In this document: piece after piece, positions 51,574-60,012 of the stretch
Layout: each line of letters begins with the position of its first letter
Numbering within the stretch: position 1 is the first letter of the stretch
Assembly: GCF_020618775.1 (NCBI RefSeq)
Contig: NZ_JAESVB010000004.1
Coordinates: forward strand, 124,001 to 188,000
DNA from: Acidisoma silvae
Lineage (GTDB): Bacteria; Pseudomonadota; Alphaproteobacteria; Acetobacterales; Acetobacteraceae
DNA length: 64,000 nt
Direction of reading: 5' to 3'
Position numbers and translations under genes: made by a program
Notes under the pieces: generated by a model
What the model was told of the DNA's origin: nothing
The model's database searches: none
Seen by the model: only the letters and a program-made list of their open reading frames with translations

Positions 51574-52611
51574 TCAGAGCGTAACGGGATGGGCGTCGGT
51601 GGCGGCCCAGGTCAGGCTGGCCGTTTCGCCTAGAGCCAGCGGGGCGGCGAAAAACTGGTCGTCCGGTACCAGGGCCACGACCTCGCCGGTCGCGGCCGTG
51701 GCGATGCCGACTTTGACGACGGTGCCGAGATATTCGATCGATGACACCGCACCGCCGATACTGCCCGCATGGCCGTCTGACGGGCTGGGGGACGCGATGC
51801 GGCAGCGATCCGCCCGCACGGCGAAAGCGCCGCCGTCCGCGCGGATGACGTTATGGCCGCCCATGAAGCGCGCCACGAAGGCGGTGGCCGGGCGGTTGAA
51901 AATCTCCTGCGGCGGGCCGGATTGCACGATGATGCCGTGATCCATCACCACCACCAGATCAGCCAGCGCCAGCGCTTCTTCCTGGCTATGGGTGACATGA
52001 ATGAAACTGATGCCGAGTTCGCGCTGCAGGCGCTTCAGCTCCTCCCGCATCGTGCCGCGCAGGAAGGGGTCGAGCGCCGACAGCGGCTCGTCCAACAGCA
52101 GCACCTTGGGCCGGGTGATCAGCGCGCGCGCCAAGGCCACCCGCTGCTGCTGGCCGCCCGAAAGCTGGGCGGGCAGGCGGGCCGCGTATTTCTCCATCTC
52201 CACCATGGCCAACAGCTTGCGCGCTTCCGCCCGGCGCGCGTCCTTCGCGACACCGCGCATCTTGAGGCCGAAGGCGACGTTGTCGACGCAGTTGAGGTGC
52301 GGAAACAGCGCGTAGTTCTGGAACATCATCGCCGTGCCGCGCTTCACGGGCGGCAGATTGCCGACATTCTGCCCGGCGATGATGATGTCGCCGTCGCTGA
52401 TATCCTCATGCCCCGCGATCATGCGCAGCGTAGAGGTCTTGCCGCAGCCCGACGGGCCGAGCAGGCAGCAATAGGTGCCGCGCGGAATGCGCAGGTTGAT
52501 GTCGCTCACGGCAGTCGTATTGCCGTAGCGCTTGGTGACCGAGATCAGCTCGACATCCAGAACCGTCGTCACAATGGCACGCCCCGCGGCAGTGGTGGTC
52601 ACCGCTCTCAC
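51574..52611 (-). CDS. ABC transporter ATP-binding protein, PotA type
   Basis: 345 residues from GTG 52611; a GTG 12 codons later (before [14 protein letters not shown]) may be the true start. Walker [11 protein letters not shown]-loop [12 protein letters not shown], signature [15 protein letters not shown], Walker [15 protein letters not shown], then [14 protein letters not shown] and a C-terminal TOBE domain. First gene of the operon ATPase, binding protein, two permeases, racemase. Confidence 0.94.
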   Translation of the reverse strand: MRAVTTTAAGRAIVTTVLDVELISVTKRYGNTTAVSDINLRIPRGTYCCLLGPSGCGKTSTLRMIAGHEDISDGDIIIAGQNVGNLPPVKRGTAMMFQNYALFPHLNCVDNVAFGLKMRGVAKDARRAEARKLLAMVEMEKYAARLPAQLSGGQQQRVALARALITRPKVLLLDEPLSALDPFLRGTMREELKRLQRELGISFIHVTHSQEEALALADLVVVMDHGIIVQSGPPQEIFNRPATAFVARFMGGHNVIRADGGAFAVRADRCRIASPSPSDGHAGSIGGAVSSIEYLGTVVKVGIATAATGEVVALVPDDQFFAAPLALGETASLTWAATDAHPVTL

Positions 52612-52645
52612 GCAAACGTCATGCCAAAGGGGATGACACGAAGGG

Positions 52646-52724
52646 CGTCAGTCCGGCCTTGAGCCGGAATCTTCTTACTGCGGTGCCGGGGAAGAAGATC
52701 CCCGTGACAAGCGCGGGGATGACG
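52646..52724. repeat. Family A repeat, diverged copy A5
   Basis: Outer ends CGTCA ... GATGACGG keep the family A form, but the arms have drifted (GTCCGGCCTTGAGCCGGA on the left, GATCCCCGTGACAAGCGCGGGGATGACGG on the right). It lies in the 52612-52922 gap between divergent-upstream ABC operon and the aroKB 3' end. Confidence 0.6.
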
Positions 52725-52824
52725 GTGGCAAAAAACGTTAGGCCAGAAATGCAAAAGGCGCCGCGAGGGGCGCCGTCTGCATCGAAACGACCAAACTGTG
52801 TACAGTTTGTGGGCGTTGTCTTGG

Positions 52825-52905
52825 GTCGCCCGCGGACTTGTTCCGCGGGCCTACCCGGCTGGGCGCCAAACCGGGTAGGCCCGCGGCACAAGGCCGGGGA
52901 CGACA
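52825..52905. repeat. Family B nested palindromic repeat, copy B4
   Basis: CCCGCGGACTTGTTCCGCGGG, central CTACCCGGCTGGGCGCC with CCGGGTAGG complement, then GCCCGCGGCACAAGGCCGGGG. It lies 17 bases downstream of the aroKB stop. Together with copy A5 it fills most of the 311-base gap 52612-52922; nothing else is evident apart from a short AT-rich piece near 52730-52760. Confidence 0.9.
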
Positions 52906-52922
52906 CATCTTCAGTTCAGCTC

Positions 52923-54605
52923 TTAAGCCTCGCAGCCGGCCTCGCGCAGCAGCTCCACGACAGCCTCGGGCGGCACGTCGCGGGAGGTGAAAGCCTGGCC
53001 GATGCCGCGCGCCAGCACAAAATGCAGCGCGCCGTCGCGCATCTTCTTATCCTTGCGCATATGGCCGACCAGCTTTTCCACCGAAAAGCGGCGGTTGAGC
53101 ATGGCGATCTCGGACGGCAGCCCGACGCTGTCCAGATGCCGACGGATGCGCGGCGCCAGATCGGGCGCGCAATGGCCGAGCTTGGCCGAGAGGCCGAAGG
53201 CAAGACCAAGGCCGATGGCGACAGCCTCGCCATGCAGCAGACCGGCGCCATAGCCGACCTCGGCCTCCAGCGCATGGCCGAACGTATGGCCCAGATTGAG
53301 CAGCGCGCGGCCGTCATTGGGCTTTTCCTCGCGCTCGTCATCCCCCACGACACGCGCCTTGAAGGCGCAGGCAACCTGAATGGCCTGGGCTTGCAGAGCC
53401 CGATTGCCGGAGACGACACCGCTGCCGTTTTCCTCGCACCAATCATAGAAAGCGGCATCGCCGATCAGCCCGGTCTTGACGATCTCGGCATAGCCGGCGC
53501 GCAGTTCACGCGGCGGCAGGGTGCCGAGCGTATCCGTATCGGCCAGAACCATGTGCGGCTGATAGAAGGCGCCGATCAGGTTCTTGCCCTGCCGGGTATT
53601 GATGCCGGTTTTGCCGCCGACGCTGGAATCGACCTGGCTCAGCAGGGTCGTCGGCACCTGCACGAAGGGCAGGCCGCGCATGGTCGCCGCCGCCGCGAAG
53701 CCGGCGAGATCCCCCACCACGCCACCGCCGAGCGCGATGACGGCCGTGCGCCGCTCCACCGCCAGATCCAGCAACTGGTCGATGACCGAGGCCCAGGTTT
53801 CGATGGATTTCGAAAGTTCGCCGGGCTCCACGACAATGGTCTCAGTCGTGAAACCGGCCGTTTCCAGGCCCGTCAGCAAGGTTTGCAGATGCAGTCCGGC
53901 GACCGTCTTGTCGGTCACGATCACGGCGCGGCGCTGGGGCAATACGGCGCCCAGCAGACCGCCGGCGCGGGTAATCAGGCTGCTGCCGATGATGACCTGA
54001 TAGCCGCCGCCGGCCAGAACCACGGGTACGGACAAAGCCGGCAGATGGTCCATCACGGTCTCGGCCATGCGGGTGGCCATGGCATCCACTGTTTCGTCGC
54101 GGGAATCGATCACGATATCGGCCTCGGCATAGATGGGATGGCGGAGCTTCATCAGCCCTTGCAGAATGGTGCCCGGGTCGCCGCTCATCAGCAGCGGGCG
54201 ATGGGTGCGCCCGGCGACTCGTCTTAACAGAAGCGGCAGTGGCGCGCGGATCCAGATGGACAGGCCTTTGTCGCGGATCACCGTGCGGGTCGCCGGGTCC
54301 ATGAAGGCCCCGCCGCCGGTGGCCAGCACGATTCGCGGCCCTTCCAGCAGCCGGCGGATCACCCGGCGCTCGACATCGCGAAACGCCGGTTCGCCGAAAC
54401 GCTCAAAAATTTCGCTGACCGTATAGCCGGAGGCCGTTTCGATTTCCTGATCGGCATCGATGAAGGTCAGGCCCAGAGTCGCGGCCAGACGCTTGCCCAC
54501 AGCCGTCTTGCCGGCGCCCATGATGCCCACCAGCACGATGCTGCGATCAGCCAGATGGCGGGGCAGGGTATCGCCCGTAAGGTCGTCGTCGTTATTGCGC
54601 GTCAT
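52923..54605 (-). CDS. aroKB: Bifunctional shikimate kinase / 3-dehydroquinate synthase fusion
   Basis: 560 residues from ATG 54605. Residues about 20-185 are shikimate kinase: IVLVGIMGAGKTAVGKRLA (Walker A), FIDADQEIE, LATGGGAF and RHPIYAEADI. After a linker (HLPALSVPV) comes 3-dehydroquinate synthase: VIALGGGVVGDLAGFAAA, TTLLSQVDSSVGGKTGIN, GYAEIVKTGLI, LLNLGHTFGHALEAE. No stop codon or restart lies between. The two enzymes are two steps of the shikimate pathway. The frame upstream of 54605 is not coding. No obvious ribosome-binding site. Confidence 0.95.
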   Translation of the reverse strand: MTRNNDDDLTGDTLPRHLADRSIVLVGIMGAGKTAVGKRLAATLGLTFIDADQEIETASGYTVSEIFERFGEPAFRDVERRVIRRLLEGPRIVLATGGGAFMDPATRTVIRDKGLSIWIRAPLPLLLRRVAGRTHRPLLMSGDPGTILQGLMKLRHPIYAEADIVIDSRDETVDAMATRMAETVMDHLPALSVPVVLAGGGYQVIIGSSLITRAGGLLGAVLPQRRAVIVTDKTVAGLHLQTLLTGLETAGFTTETIVVEPGELSKSIETWASVIDQLLDLAVERRTAVIALGGGVVGDLAGFAAAATMRGLPFVQVPTTLLSQVDSSVGGKTGINTRQGKNLIGAFYQPHMVLADTDTLGTLPPRELRAGYAEIVKTGLIGDAAFYDWCEENGSGVVSGNRALQAQAIQVACAFKARVVGDDEREEKPNDGRALLNLGHTFGHALEAEVGYGAGLLHGEAVAIGLGLAFGLSAKLGHCAPDLAPRIRRHLDSVGLPSEIAMLNRRFSVEKLVGHMRKDKKMRDGALHFVLARGIGQAFTSRDVPPEAVVELLREAGCEA

Positions 54606-54653
54606 CAAGGCAGAGGTTAGCACAGCCGCAGTTACCACGGGCAGGCCCACCCT

Positions 54654-54797
54654 ATGCGCAGTTTCTTGTTGGTTCTCATCGTCGTCCTGTTGGTCGTCCT
54701 CGGCGGCGGGTTTGTGGCTTTGGGCATGTTTCCCCTGCCGCTGCACCAGCATCAGGTGCATGAAATCCTGCCAAACAGCATGATTGACAAGACCTAA
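54654..54797 (+). CDS. Small 47-residue single-helix membrane protein
   Basis: Read directly: ATG 54654 to TAA 54797. MRSFLLVLIVVLLVVLGGG starts one transmembrane helix, then FVALGMFPLPLHQHQ and the polar tail VHEILPNSMIDKT. A helix of about 20 residues followed by a short Pro/His-rich tail resembles small membrane proteins I recall next to aro genes in Acetobacteraceae. It is divergent from aroKB with 48 bases between the starts. No strong ribosome-binding site (GGCAGG lies ten bases upstream). Function unknown. Confidence 0.65.
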   Translation: MRSFLLVLIVVLLVVLGGGFVALGMFPLPLHQHQVHEILPNSMIDKT

Positions 54798-54838
54798 CGG
54801 CTAATAGCCGGCCCGCGCCGGGGCCTGAGCGCCAGCCG

Positions 54839-55702
54839 TCAGGCCGGCGCGGCAGCCGGCTTGCGCTGGGGCAGAACCGTCCACAGCACTGCCGCCATCA
54901 CGATGGCGCCGCCGATCAGCGTCGCGGACGGCGGCACCTCGCCGAATCCCAGCCAGACCCAAAGCGGCGCCAGCGGCGTATCCAGCAGGCCCAGCAGCGC
55001 GCCCTGGGTTGCCGTGACATGGCGCATCCCCAGGCTGAGGAACAGCAGGCCCAGGCCGAGCTGGCAGATGCCGAACAGCAGCAGATAGATCATCGTGCGC
55101 GGAGCGAGCGGCCAGAAATGGGCGAAGGGCGCGGAGGCGAGGGCCGTGATGACGCACATCACCGCGACCGCCGGCATCATCGACCCCTGACGCCCGCCGC
55201 GCCGCAGCATGACCATGGTGATGGCGAAGGTGGCGGTCATGCCGACCGCCAGCAGGTCGCCGACCACATGCCCGGCATGGATCGCGCCATGCGCCATGAC
55301 GGCGACGCCGACCAGCGCCAGCAGGCTGCTGGCCAGAACCCGCCAGCCCTCGCGCTCGGCCAGGCAGACCCAGGCCAGGGCGGCCGTCATGAAGGGCAAG
55401 GTCGCGTAGATAATCGCGACATCGGCGACCGTCGTATGCCGGAAGGCGCTGAGATACAGGTAGGAGGAGAAGCCGCCCATGCAGGCGACCGTCAGGCCGG
55501 TGCGGCCGATGGCCCGCGTCTGCCGCCAGGCATTGCCACGATAGCGGAGGATGACCAGAACCGTCAGCATGATGCCGGCGATGATGGACCGCCAGCATAG
55601 CAGGCTGACCACATCGAGCGGGATCAGCCGGGTGAAGAATCCGGCCATGCTATAAGCAACGGCCGAGGCCGACAGAAACCCGATTCCCAACCACCGCTGC
55701 AT
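54839..55702 (-). CDS. EamA/DMT-family transporter
   Basis: 287 residues from ATG 55702. Ten hydrophobic helices in two EamA repeats; SAVAYSMAGFFTRLIPLDVVSLLCWRS, YLYLSAFRHTTVADVAIIYATLPF and GLLFLSLGMRHVTATQGALLGLLDTPLAPLWVWL are the typical repeats ends. A metabolite exporter of unknown substrate in the inner membrane. Confidence 0.9.
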   Translation of the reverse strand: MQRWLGIGFLSASAVAYSMAGFFTRLIPLDVVSLLCWRSIIAGIMLTVLVILRYRGNAWRQTRAIGRTGLTVACMGGFSSYLYLSAFRHTTVADVAIIYATLPFMTAALAWVCLAEREGWRVLASSLLALVGVAVMAHGAIHAGHVVGDLLAVGMTATFAITMVMLRRGGRQGSMMPAVAVMCVITALASAPFAHFWPLAPRTMIYLLLFGICQLGLGLLFLSLGMRHVTATQGALLGLLDTPLAPLWVWLGFGEVPPSATLIGGAIVMAAVLWTVLPQRKPAAAPA

Positions 55703-55809
55703 ATCGCTGTCCGTATCCTGTCGCGTGATCGGGGTTATAACGAGGATGGTCTGACAGCGTGGTGTCAGCAACCGTGCCCAAGGGCCAGAGCTAAAAGGGG
55801 CGGTCTTTC

Positions 55810-56517
55810 ATGCGACCGGCGGATCGGCTGTTCGACATCATCCAGTTGCTGCGATCGAGCCCGCGCGCGCTGACGGCTTCCGCCATTGCTGGACGGCTGG
55901 AAGTCTCCACCCGCACCATCTACCGCGATATCGCGAGCCTCCAGGCCAGCGGCCTGCCCATCGATGGCGCCAGTGGCTTCGGCTATGTGCTGGGGCCGGG
56001 TTACGATCTGCCGCCGTTGATGTTCACGGCCGAGGAATTCCAGACCATTGCCGTCGCCCTCGATCTGGTGCGCCGCACCGGGGACCGCGGCTTGCAGGAG
56101 GCCGCCGCCGCCGTGCGCGCCAAAATCCTGGCCGTGCTGCCGTGCCAGCCAGCGCCCGTGGCGGAGACGCCATTTTATGTCTGGGGGCGCGGCGCGTCCG
56201 TGGCGCCGGCCGTCTGCATGGCGGAGGTGCGGGACGCCATGCGCGATGCCCGCAAAATCAGCATCGGCTATGTCAGCCGCGACGGCATCGAGACGCGCCG
56301 CATCGTCTGGCCGCTTGGCATCGCCTATTTCGGGGAATCGACGCTGCTCGGCACCTGGTGCGAATTGCGGCAGGACTACCGCCATTTCCGCGCCGACCGG
56401 GTGCAGGATCTGGTGATCCTGGATGACACCTATCCGGCCGACCGCCCCGGCCTGCTGGACGGGTGGCGCGCCTTGCAGACCGCCTATGAGGCGCGGCAGA
56501 CGTCCTTCACATCATGA
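55810..56517 (+). CDS. HTH-WYL transcriptional regulator (YafY/DeoR-like)
   Basis: 235 residues. N-terminal HTH_11 domain RPADRLFDIIQLLRSSPRALTASAIAGRLEVSTRTIYRDI, then a WYL domain: ISIGYVSRDGIETRRIVWPLGIAYFGESTLLGTWCELRQDYRHFRADRVQDL. WYL domains bind nucleic acid or small ligands. It is divergent from the EamA transporter (start 55702) and may regulate it. Confidence 0.93.
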   Translation: MRPADRLFDIIQLLRSSPRALTASAIAGRLEVSTRTIYRDIASLQASGLPIDGASGFGYVLGPGYDLPPLMFTAEEFQTIAVALDLVRRTGDRGLQEAAAAVRAKILAVLPCQPAPVAETPFYVWGRGASVAPAVCMAEVRDAMRDARKISIGYVSRDGIETRRIVWPLGIAYFGESTLLGTWCELRQDYRHFRADRVQDLVILDDTYPADRPGLLDGWRALQTAYEARQTSFTS

Positions 56518-56537
56518 CGTCAAACGCCACCAGACCC

Positions 56538-56855
56538 TCAGGCGGCAATGCGGCGAACCACGCTTGCGATATGCGATCCGCTTTCCGCTTCGGTGACTGC
56601 CAGATCGTAGGAGGATTGCAGGTTCATCCAAAGCCGCGCGGAAGTTCCGAAGAAGGCGGCCAGCCGGAGCGCGGTATCGGCGGTGATGCCGCGCTTCCCG
56701 GTCACAATGCTGGCGATCCGGCTTTGCGGCACGTCCAATGCCCGCGACAGGGCCGAGACCGACAGGCCGATCGCCTCCAGCTCTTCCGACAAAATGACAC
56801 CGGGATGGACCGGCGCCAGTTTGACGGCGTCAATGGTAATCGACGATTTCGACAT
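56538..56855 (-). CDS. higA: HigA-type antitoxin with HTH_3 domain
   Basis: 105 residues from ATG 56855. APVHPGVILSEELEAIGLSVSALSRALDVPQSRIASIVTGKRGITADTALRLAAFFG is the HigA/XRE helix-turn-helix including HPGxxLxEE. It overlaps the end of the toxin gene by 26 bases; toxin-first order is the hallmark of higBA operons. Confidence 0.93.
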   Translation of the reverse strand: MSKSSITIDAVKLAPVHPGVILSEELEAIGLSVSALSRALDVPQSRIASIVTGKRGITADTALRLAAFFGTSARLWMNLQSSYDLAVTEAESGSHIASVVRRIAA

Positions 56856-57108
56856 CGTTGGCGTCTCCGTCATGAAAGGTGAAACAGATCCGCCATTGAT
56901 CGTTGATGCGGATGCTGAACTGACCCCGGCGGTCACCGCTCAATGCCTCGAAGCGATTGGAGCGCAGTTTCATCAGGTCTTCGATGCAAGACGCGTCGCG
57001 CAATACCGCAAGCCGGCGCGTGGCCTGCTGTTCAAATCCCTGGAAATCAGGAACGCGCTGGCCTTGCAGAAACCGAGCCGTCCGTTTGTCCGCTGCGGAC
57101 TTAATCAT
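56830..57108 (-). CDS. higB: HigB-type toxin (RelE superfamily)
   Basis: 92 residues from ATG 57108. MIKSAADKRTARFLQGQRV, RRLAVLRDASCIEDLMKLRSN, FEALSGDRRGQFSIRINDQWRICFTF and VEIVDYH match the HigB/RelE-fold ribosome-dependent mRNA interferase, including the R and YH catalytic positions. Followed directly by higA. Confidence 0.93.
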   Translation of the reverse strand: MIKSAADKRTARFLQGQRVPDFQGFEQQATRRLAVLRDASCIEDLMKLRSNRFEALSGDRRGQFSIRINDQWRICFTFHDGDANDVEIVDYH

Positions 57109-57120
57109 ACGGAAAACATA

Positions 57121-57149
57121 ATCCGAAAAAGGATATCCGTAAAGCGGAT
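57121..57149. promoter_or_regulatory. Tandem palindromes upstream of higBA, candidate HigA operators
   Basis: ATCC-GAAAAA-GGAT (57121-57134) is followed at once by ATCCG-TAAAG-CGGAT (57135-57149). Both are symmetric with the same ATCC/GGAT half-site and lie 12-41 bases before the higB start in an AT-rich stretch. HigA proteins typically bind such sites to autoregulate. Location also falls just upstream of xerD (57177). Confidence 0.6.
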
Positions 57150-57176
57150 AGATTTGGCAGAATTGCGGACCCAAGC

Positions 57177-58109
57177 ATGAACCGTCACCTCGAAGCTTTT
57201 CTGGAAATGATGGCGGCGGAGAAGGGGGCGGCGCGCAATACGCTGCTGGCCTACCGCACCGATCTGGAAGACGTGCTGGCCTTCCTGCGCTCGCGGGGCG
57301 ACGACCTGTTGACCTGCCAGACGGCGGCGCTCCGCGCCTATCTGGCCTCGCTCACCGATCTGGGCCTGTCCGAACGCACCCAGGCGCGGCGGCTGGCCAG
57401 CCTGCGTGGCCTCACCAAATTCCTGCTGCGTGAGGGCATCCGTGCCGACGACCCGGCGCGCCTGCTGTCATCGCCCAAGGCGCGGCCGGTCCTGCCCAAA
57501 AACCTCACCGAGACCGAGGTCGATACGCTTCTGGCGACGGCTGCGTCCGAGGCCGCCAAAGGTCCGCGCGGGCTGATGCTGCAGGCCGGTCTGGAAATCC
57601 TTTATGCGAGCGGTCTGCGCATTTCCGAATTGCTGTCGCTGCCCGCCGTGGCGCTGACGCGGGACGCCGAGATGCTGATGGTGCGGGGCAAGGGCGGCAA
57701 GGATCGCGTCGTGCCGCTGTCCGAGACGGCGCGGGAGGTCGCCCGCAAGCTCCGGGACACGCATCCCAAGGGCAGTAAATGGCTGTTTCCGGGGCGGGAT
57801 GCGCGGCAGCCGCTGACGCGGCAGGCCTTCTTTCTGGCGCTCAAGGATGCGGCGCTGAAGGCCGGGCTGGACCCGGCGCGGGTATCGCCGCATGTGCTGC
57901 GGCATTCCTTCGCCTCGCATATGCTTGGGCGCGGCGCCGATCTGCGCAGCCTACAGATGCTGCTAGGCCATTCCGACATCGCGACGACCCAGGTCTATAC
58001 CCATCTGCTGACTGAGCGGCTGCAAAAGCTGGTGGAAAACCACCACCCGCTGGCGCTGGCCTATGTCGAGGGCGGCAAGGTCGTGCCGCATCCGGCCGCC
58101 GAGGACTGA
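57177..58109 (+). CDS. xerD: Tyrosine recombinase XerD (XerC/D family)
   Basis: 310 residues. N-terminal SAM-like core-binding domain (LEAFLEMMAAEKGAARNTLLAYRTDLEDVLAFL) and catalytic domain with R in YASGLRISELLSL, K in MVRGKGGKDRVVPL, HxxR in SPHVLRHSFASHML, H in LLGHSDIATTQVYTHL and the nucleophile Tyr in the same segment. The place next to aroKB is the usual position of xerD in alphaproteobacteria, here separated by higBA, the WYL regulator and the exporter. Acts at dif to resolve chromosome dimers. Confidence 0.94.
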   Translation: MNRHLEAFLEMMAAEKGAARNTLLAYRTDLEDVLAFLRSRGDDLLTCQTAALRAYLASLTDLGLSERTQARRLASLRGLTKFLLREGIRADDPARLLSSPKARPVLPKNLTETEVDTLLATAASEAAKGPRGLMLQAGLEILYASGLRISELLSLPAVALTRDAEMLMVRGKGGKDRVVPLSETAREVARKLRDTHPKGSKWLFPGRDARQPLTRQAFFLALKDAALKAGLDPARVSPHVLRHSFASHMLGRGADLRSLQMLLGHSDIATTQVYTHLLTERLQKLVENHHPLALAYVEGGKVVPHPAAED

Positions 58110-58154
58110 CGTTAGACAAGGGAAACATGGCCTCCAAGGCCGGGAGCTTCCCTC

Positions 58155-58682
58155 ATGCGCGTCCTCGCCATCCTGTCTATCGGCGCGCTTGCCGCGCTCT
58201 CCGCCTGCGCGCGGCAGCCGGTCACCGCCTTTTCAGGCCGCGCGCCCACTTTCAAGGTCGAGGATTTCTACAACGGCCATTCCCGCGGCTACGGCTTCTT
58301 CTTCGACCGCAACGGCAATGTGGTGAAGCAGTTCACCGCCGATGAAAACGGCATGTGGGACGGCACCACCCTGCGCCTGCACGAGCATTACCTGTTTTCC
58401 GACGGCAAGACCCAGGACCGGGACTGGACCTTTCAGCGTGACGCGAGCGGCACCTGGATCGGCCATACGCCCGATGTGGTCGGCGTGACGCGCGGCCAGA
58501 CCGCCGGCAATGCCTATCGCATGCATTACGTGTTCAATCTGGCCAGCAGCGGGTCGAACCATACCCTGACCTTCGACGACTGGCAGTGGATGGTGGCGCC
58601 CAAGATCATGATGAACCGGGCCTGGGGCACGAAGCTCGGCTTCGAATTCGGAGAGATCGAGGCGACCTTCATCCACGACTGA
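58155..58682 (+). CDS. DUF3833-family lipoprotein
   Basis: 175 residues. Signal with lipobox ALSAC (Cys at about 18). FKVEDFYNGHSRGYGFFFDRNGNVVKQFTAD, RLHEHYLFSDGKTQDRDWTF and TFDDWQWMVAPKIMMNRAWGTKLGFEFGEIEATF are DUF3833 blocks. Probably anchored in the outer or inner membrane; function unknown. Its end overlaps the convergent acyltransferase by 14 bases. Confidence 0.87.
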   Translation: MRVLAILSIGALAALSACARQPVTAFSGRAPTFKVEDFYNGHSRGYGFFFDRNGNVVKQFTADENGMWDGTTLRLHEHYLFSDGKTQDRDWTFQRDASGTWIGHTPDVVGVTRGQTAGNAYRMHYVFNLASSGSNHTLTFDDWQWMVAPKIMMNRAWGTKLGFEFGEIEATFIHD

Positions 58683-59877
58683 GGGCGCGGGGCTGCGCCT
58701 GCGGGCGCAGCCATGCGACCGTACGGTCGCCCAGGCGCCGGACGATGCTGCGGCCCGGCACCTCCACCCAATGATGCAGGACATGGCCCACGGCATAGAG
58801 GCTGGCGATGAGGAAGACCGCCGACATGGTCTGCGCCACCACCGTCGGCATGGTGCTGGGCAGATGCTTGATCAGCCAGTGGATGAGGCCGATCCAGACA
58901 TTGTGGATGACGTAGATCGTGTAGCTCAGCACGCCAAGCTGCATCAGCGGCTTGCAGGAAAACACGCGGGCGAGCGCCCCCCGGTCGCAGGCAAGACACA
59001 AGACCAGAAGCGGGAAGGCCGGGTAGATCAGCTGATCCGGCAGATGCAGCAGCAGCCCCAGCATCAGATAGGCCAGCACGGCCCAGCCGATGCCGGAGGC
59101 CGCGCAGCGTCTGGCCGGCGGCCATTGATACAGCCGGTAGGTCAGCAGACCGAAGGTGAAGCCGCCCAGGCAGCGCAGCATGGGGATGAAGGTGCGGCCG
59201 TCATAGGCATCCAGCGCGCCATTGTGATGCATGCCGTCATAGCCGGTCAGCGCGCCCGCCGCGATGATCAGCGTGGCGGCGGCCAGCAGCGACAGCATGG
59301 CATAGGCCGTGCGGCGGAACAGGATGCCGCCGACGATGAAGGGAAAGACGAAATAGGCGCCCCATTCGGTGCTGATCGACCAGGTCGGCGTCGTTACCGC
59401 CTTCGCCACGCCCCAGGACTGGATCATGAAGATATTGGCGATGATGTCCTTCACCGGCATCGGCAGGTTCATGGCGAACCAGCCCCCCGGCACTTGCAGG
59501 CTGCCATAGACCGCCAGGGAATAGGCGATCCGCAGCGCCAGGAAGGTGATGTAGAGCGGGTAAAGCCGCGCCACGCGTCGCATCAGGAAGGTGAAGAAGC
59601 TGGGCAGGGTCACGCGGTTGCGGAACATGCTGCCATAGGTCAGCGCCATCACGAAGCCGCTGAGGACGAAGAAGATATCGACCGCCAGATAGCCCCGCGC
59701 CACCAGATGGCTGATGCCATAGGGGAAATCGGCGGCGGGATAGCTGTGATAGGCGATGACGATCACAGCCGCCGCGCCGCGCACGCCCGTCAGCGCGTCG
59801 ATTTCGTCCTTGCCCTTGGGCACGATGCGATCGTCGCGGATCGCGGACCGGTCCAGGACCGCCGTTTGCTGCTCCAT
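58669..59877 (-). CDS. Acyltransferase family 3 membrane protein
   Basis: 402 residues from ATG 59877 (GTG 59913 is an alternative). ALTGVRGAAAVIVIAYHS near the N-terminus with the R and H motif, LAVDIFFVLSGFVMAL, FLMRRVARLYPLYI and TPTWSISTEWGAYFVFP are the acyltransferase_3 signatures. About ten transmembrane helices. These enzymes transfer acetyl or other acyl groups to surface polysaccharides or lipids. Confidence 0.93.
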   Translation of the reverse strand: MEQQTAVLDRSAIRDDRIVPKGKDEIDALTGVRGAAAVIVIAYHSYPAADFPYGISHLVARGYLAVDIFFVLSGFVMALTYGSMFRNRVTLPSFFTFLMRRVARLYPLYITFLALRIAYSLAVYGSLQVPGGWFAMNLPMPVKDIIANIFMIQSWGVAKAVTTPTWSISTEWGAYFVFPFIVGGILFRRTAYAMLSLLAAATLIIAAGALTGYDGMHHNGALDAYDGRTFIPMLRCLGGFTFGLLTYRLYQWPPARRCAASGIGWAVLAYLMLGLLLHLPDQLIYPAFPLLVLCLACDRGALARVFSCKPLMQLGVLSYTIYVIHNVWIGLIHWLIKHLPSTMPTVVAQTMSAVFLIASLYAVGHVLHHWVEVPGRSIVRRLGDRTVAWLRPQAQPRALSRG

Positions 59878-60012
59878 GGAACGGTATAAAGGGGCGGTTG
59901 CCGGCTTTTGCACGGCTCACGACATGGCGAGGGCGGAAAAGCGGGGCGACGCGGTCTTCAAGCTTTGGCGAGCGCGGCCTTGGAGTTTGTTGGGCCGGGT
60001 CAGTGGCCCTAG

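Noticed and set aside
58771-59889. 372-codon plus-strand open frame
   Set aside because: Antisense of the acyltransferase; composition artefact.
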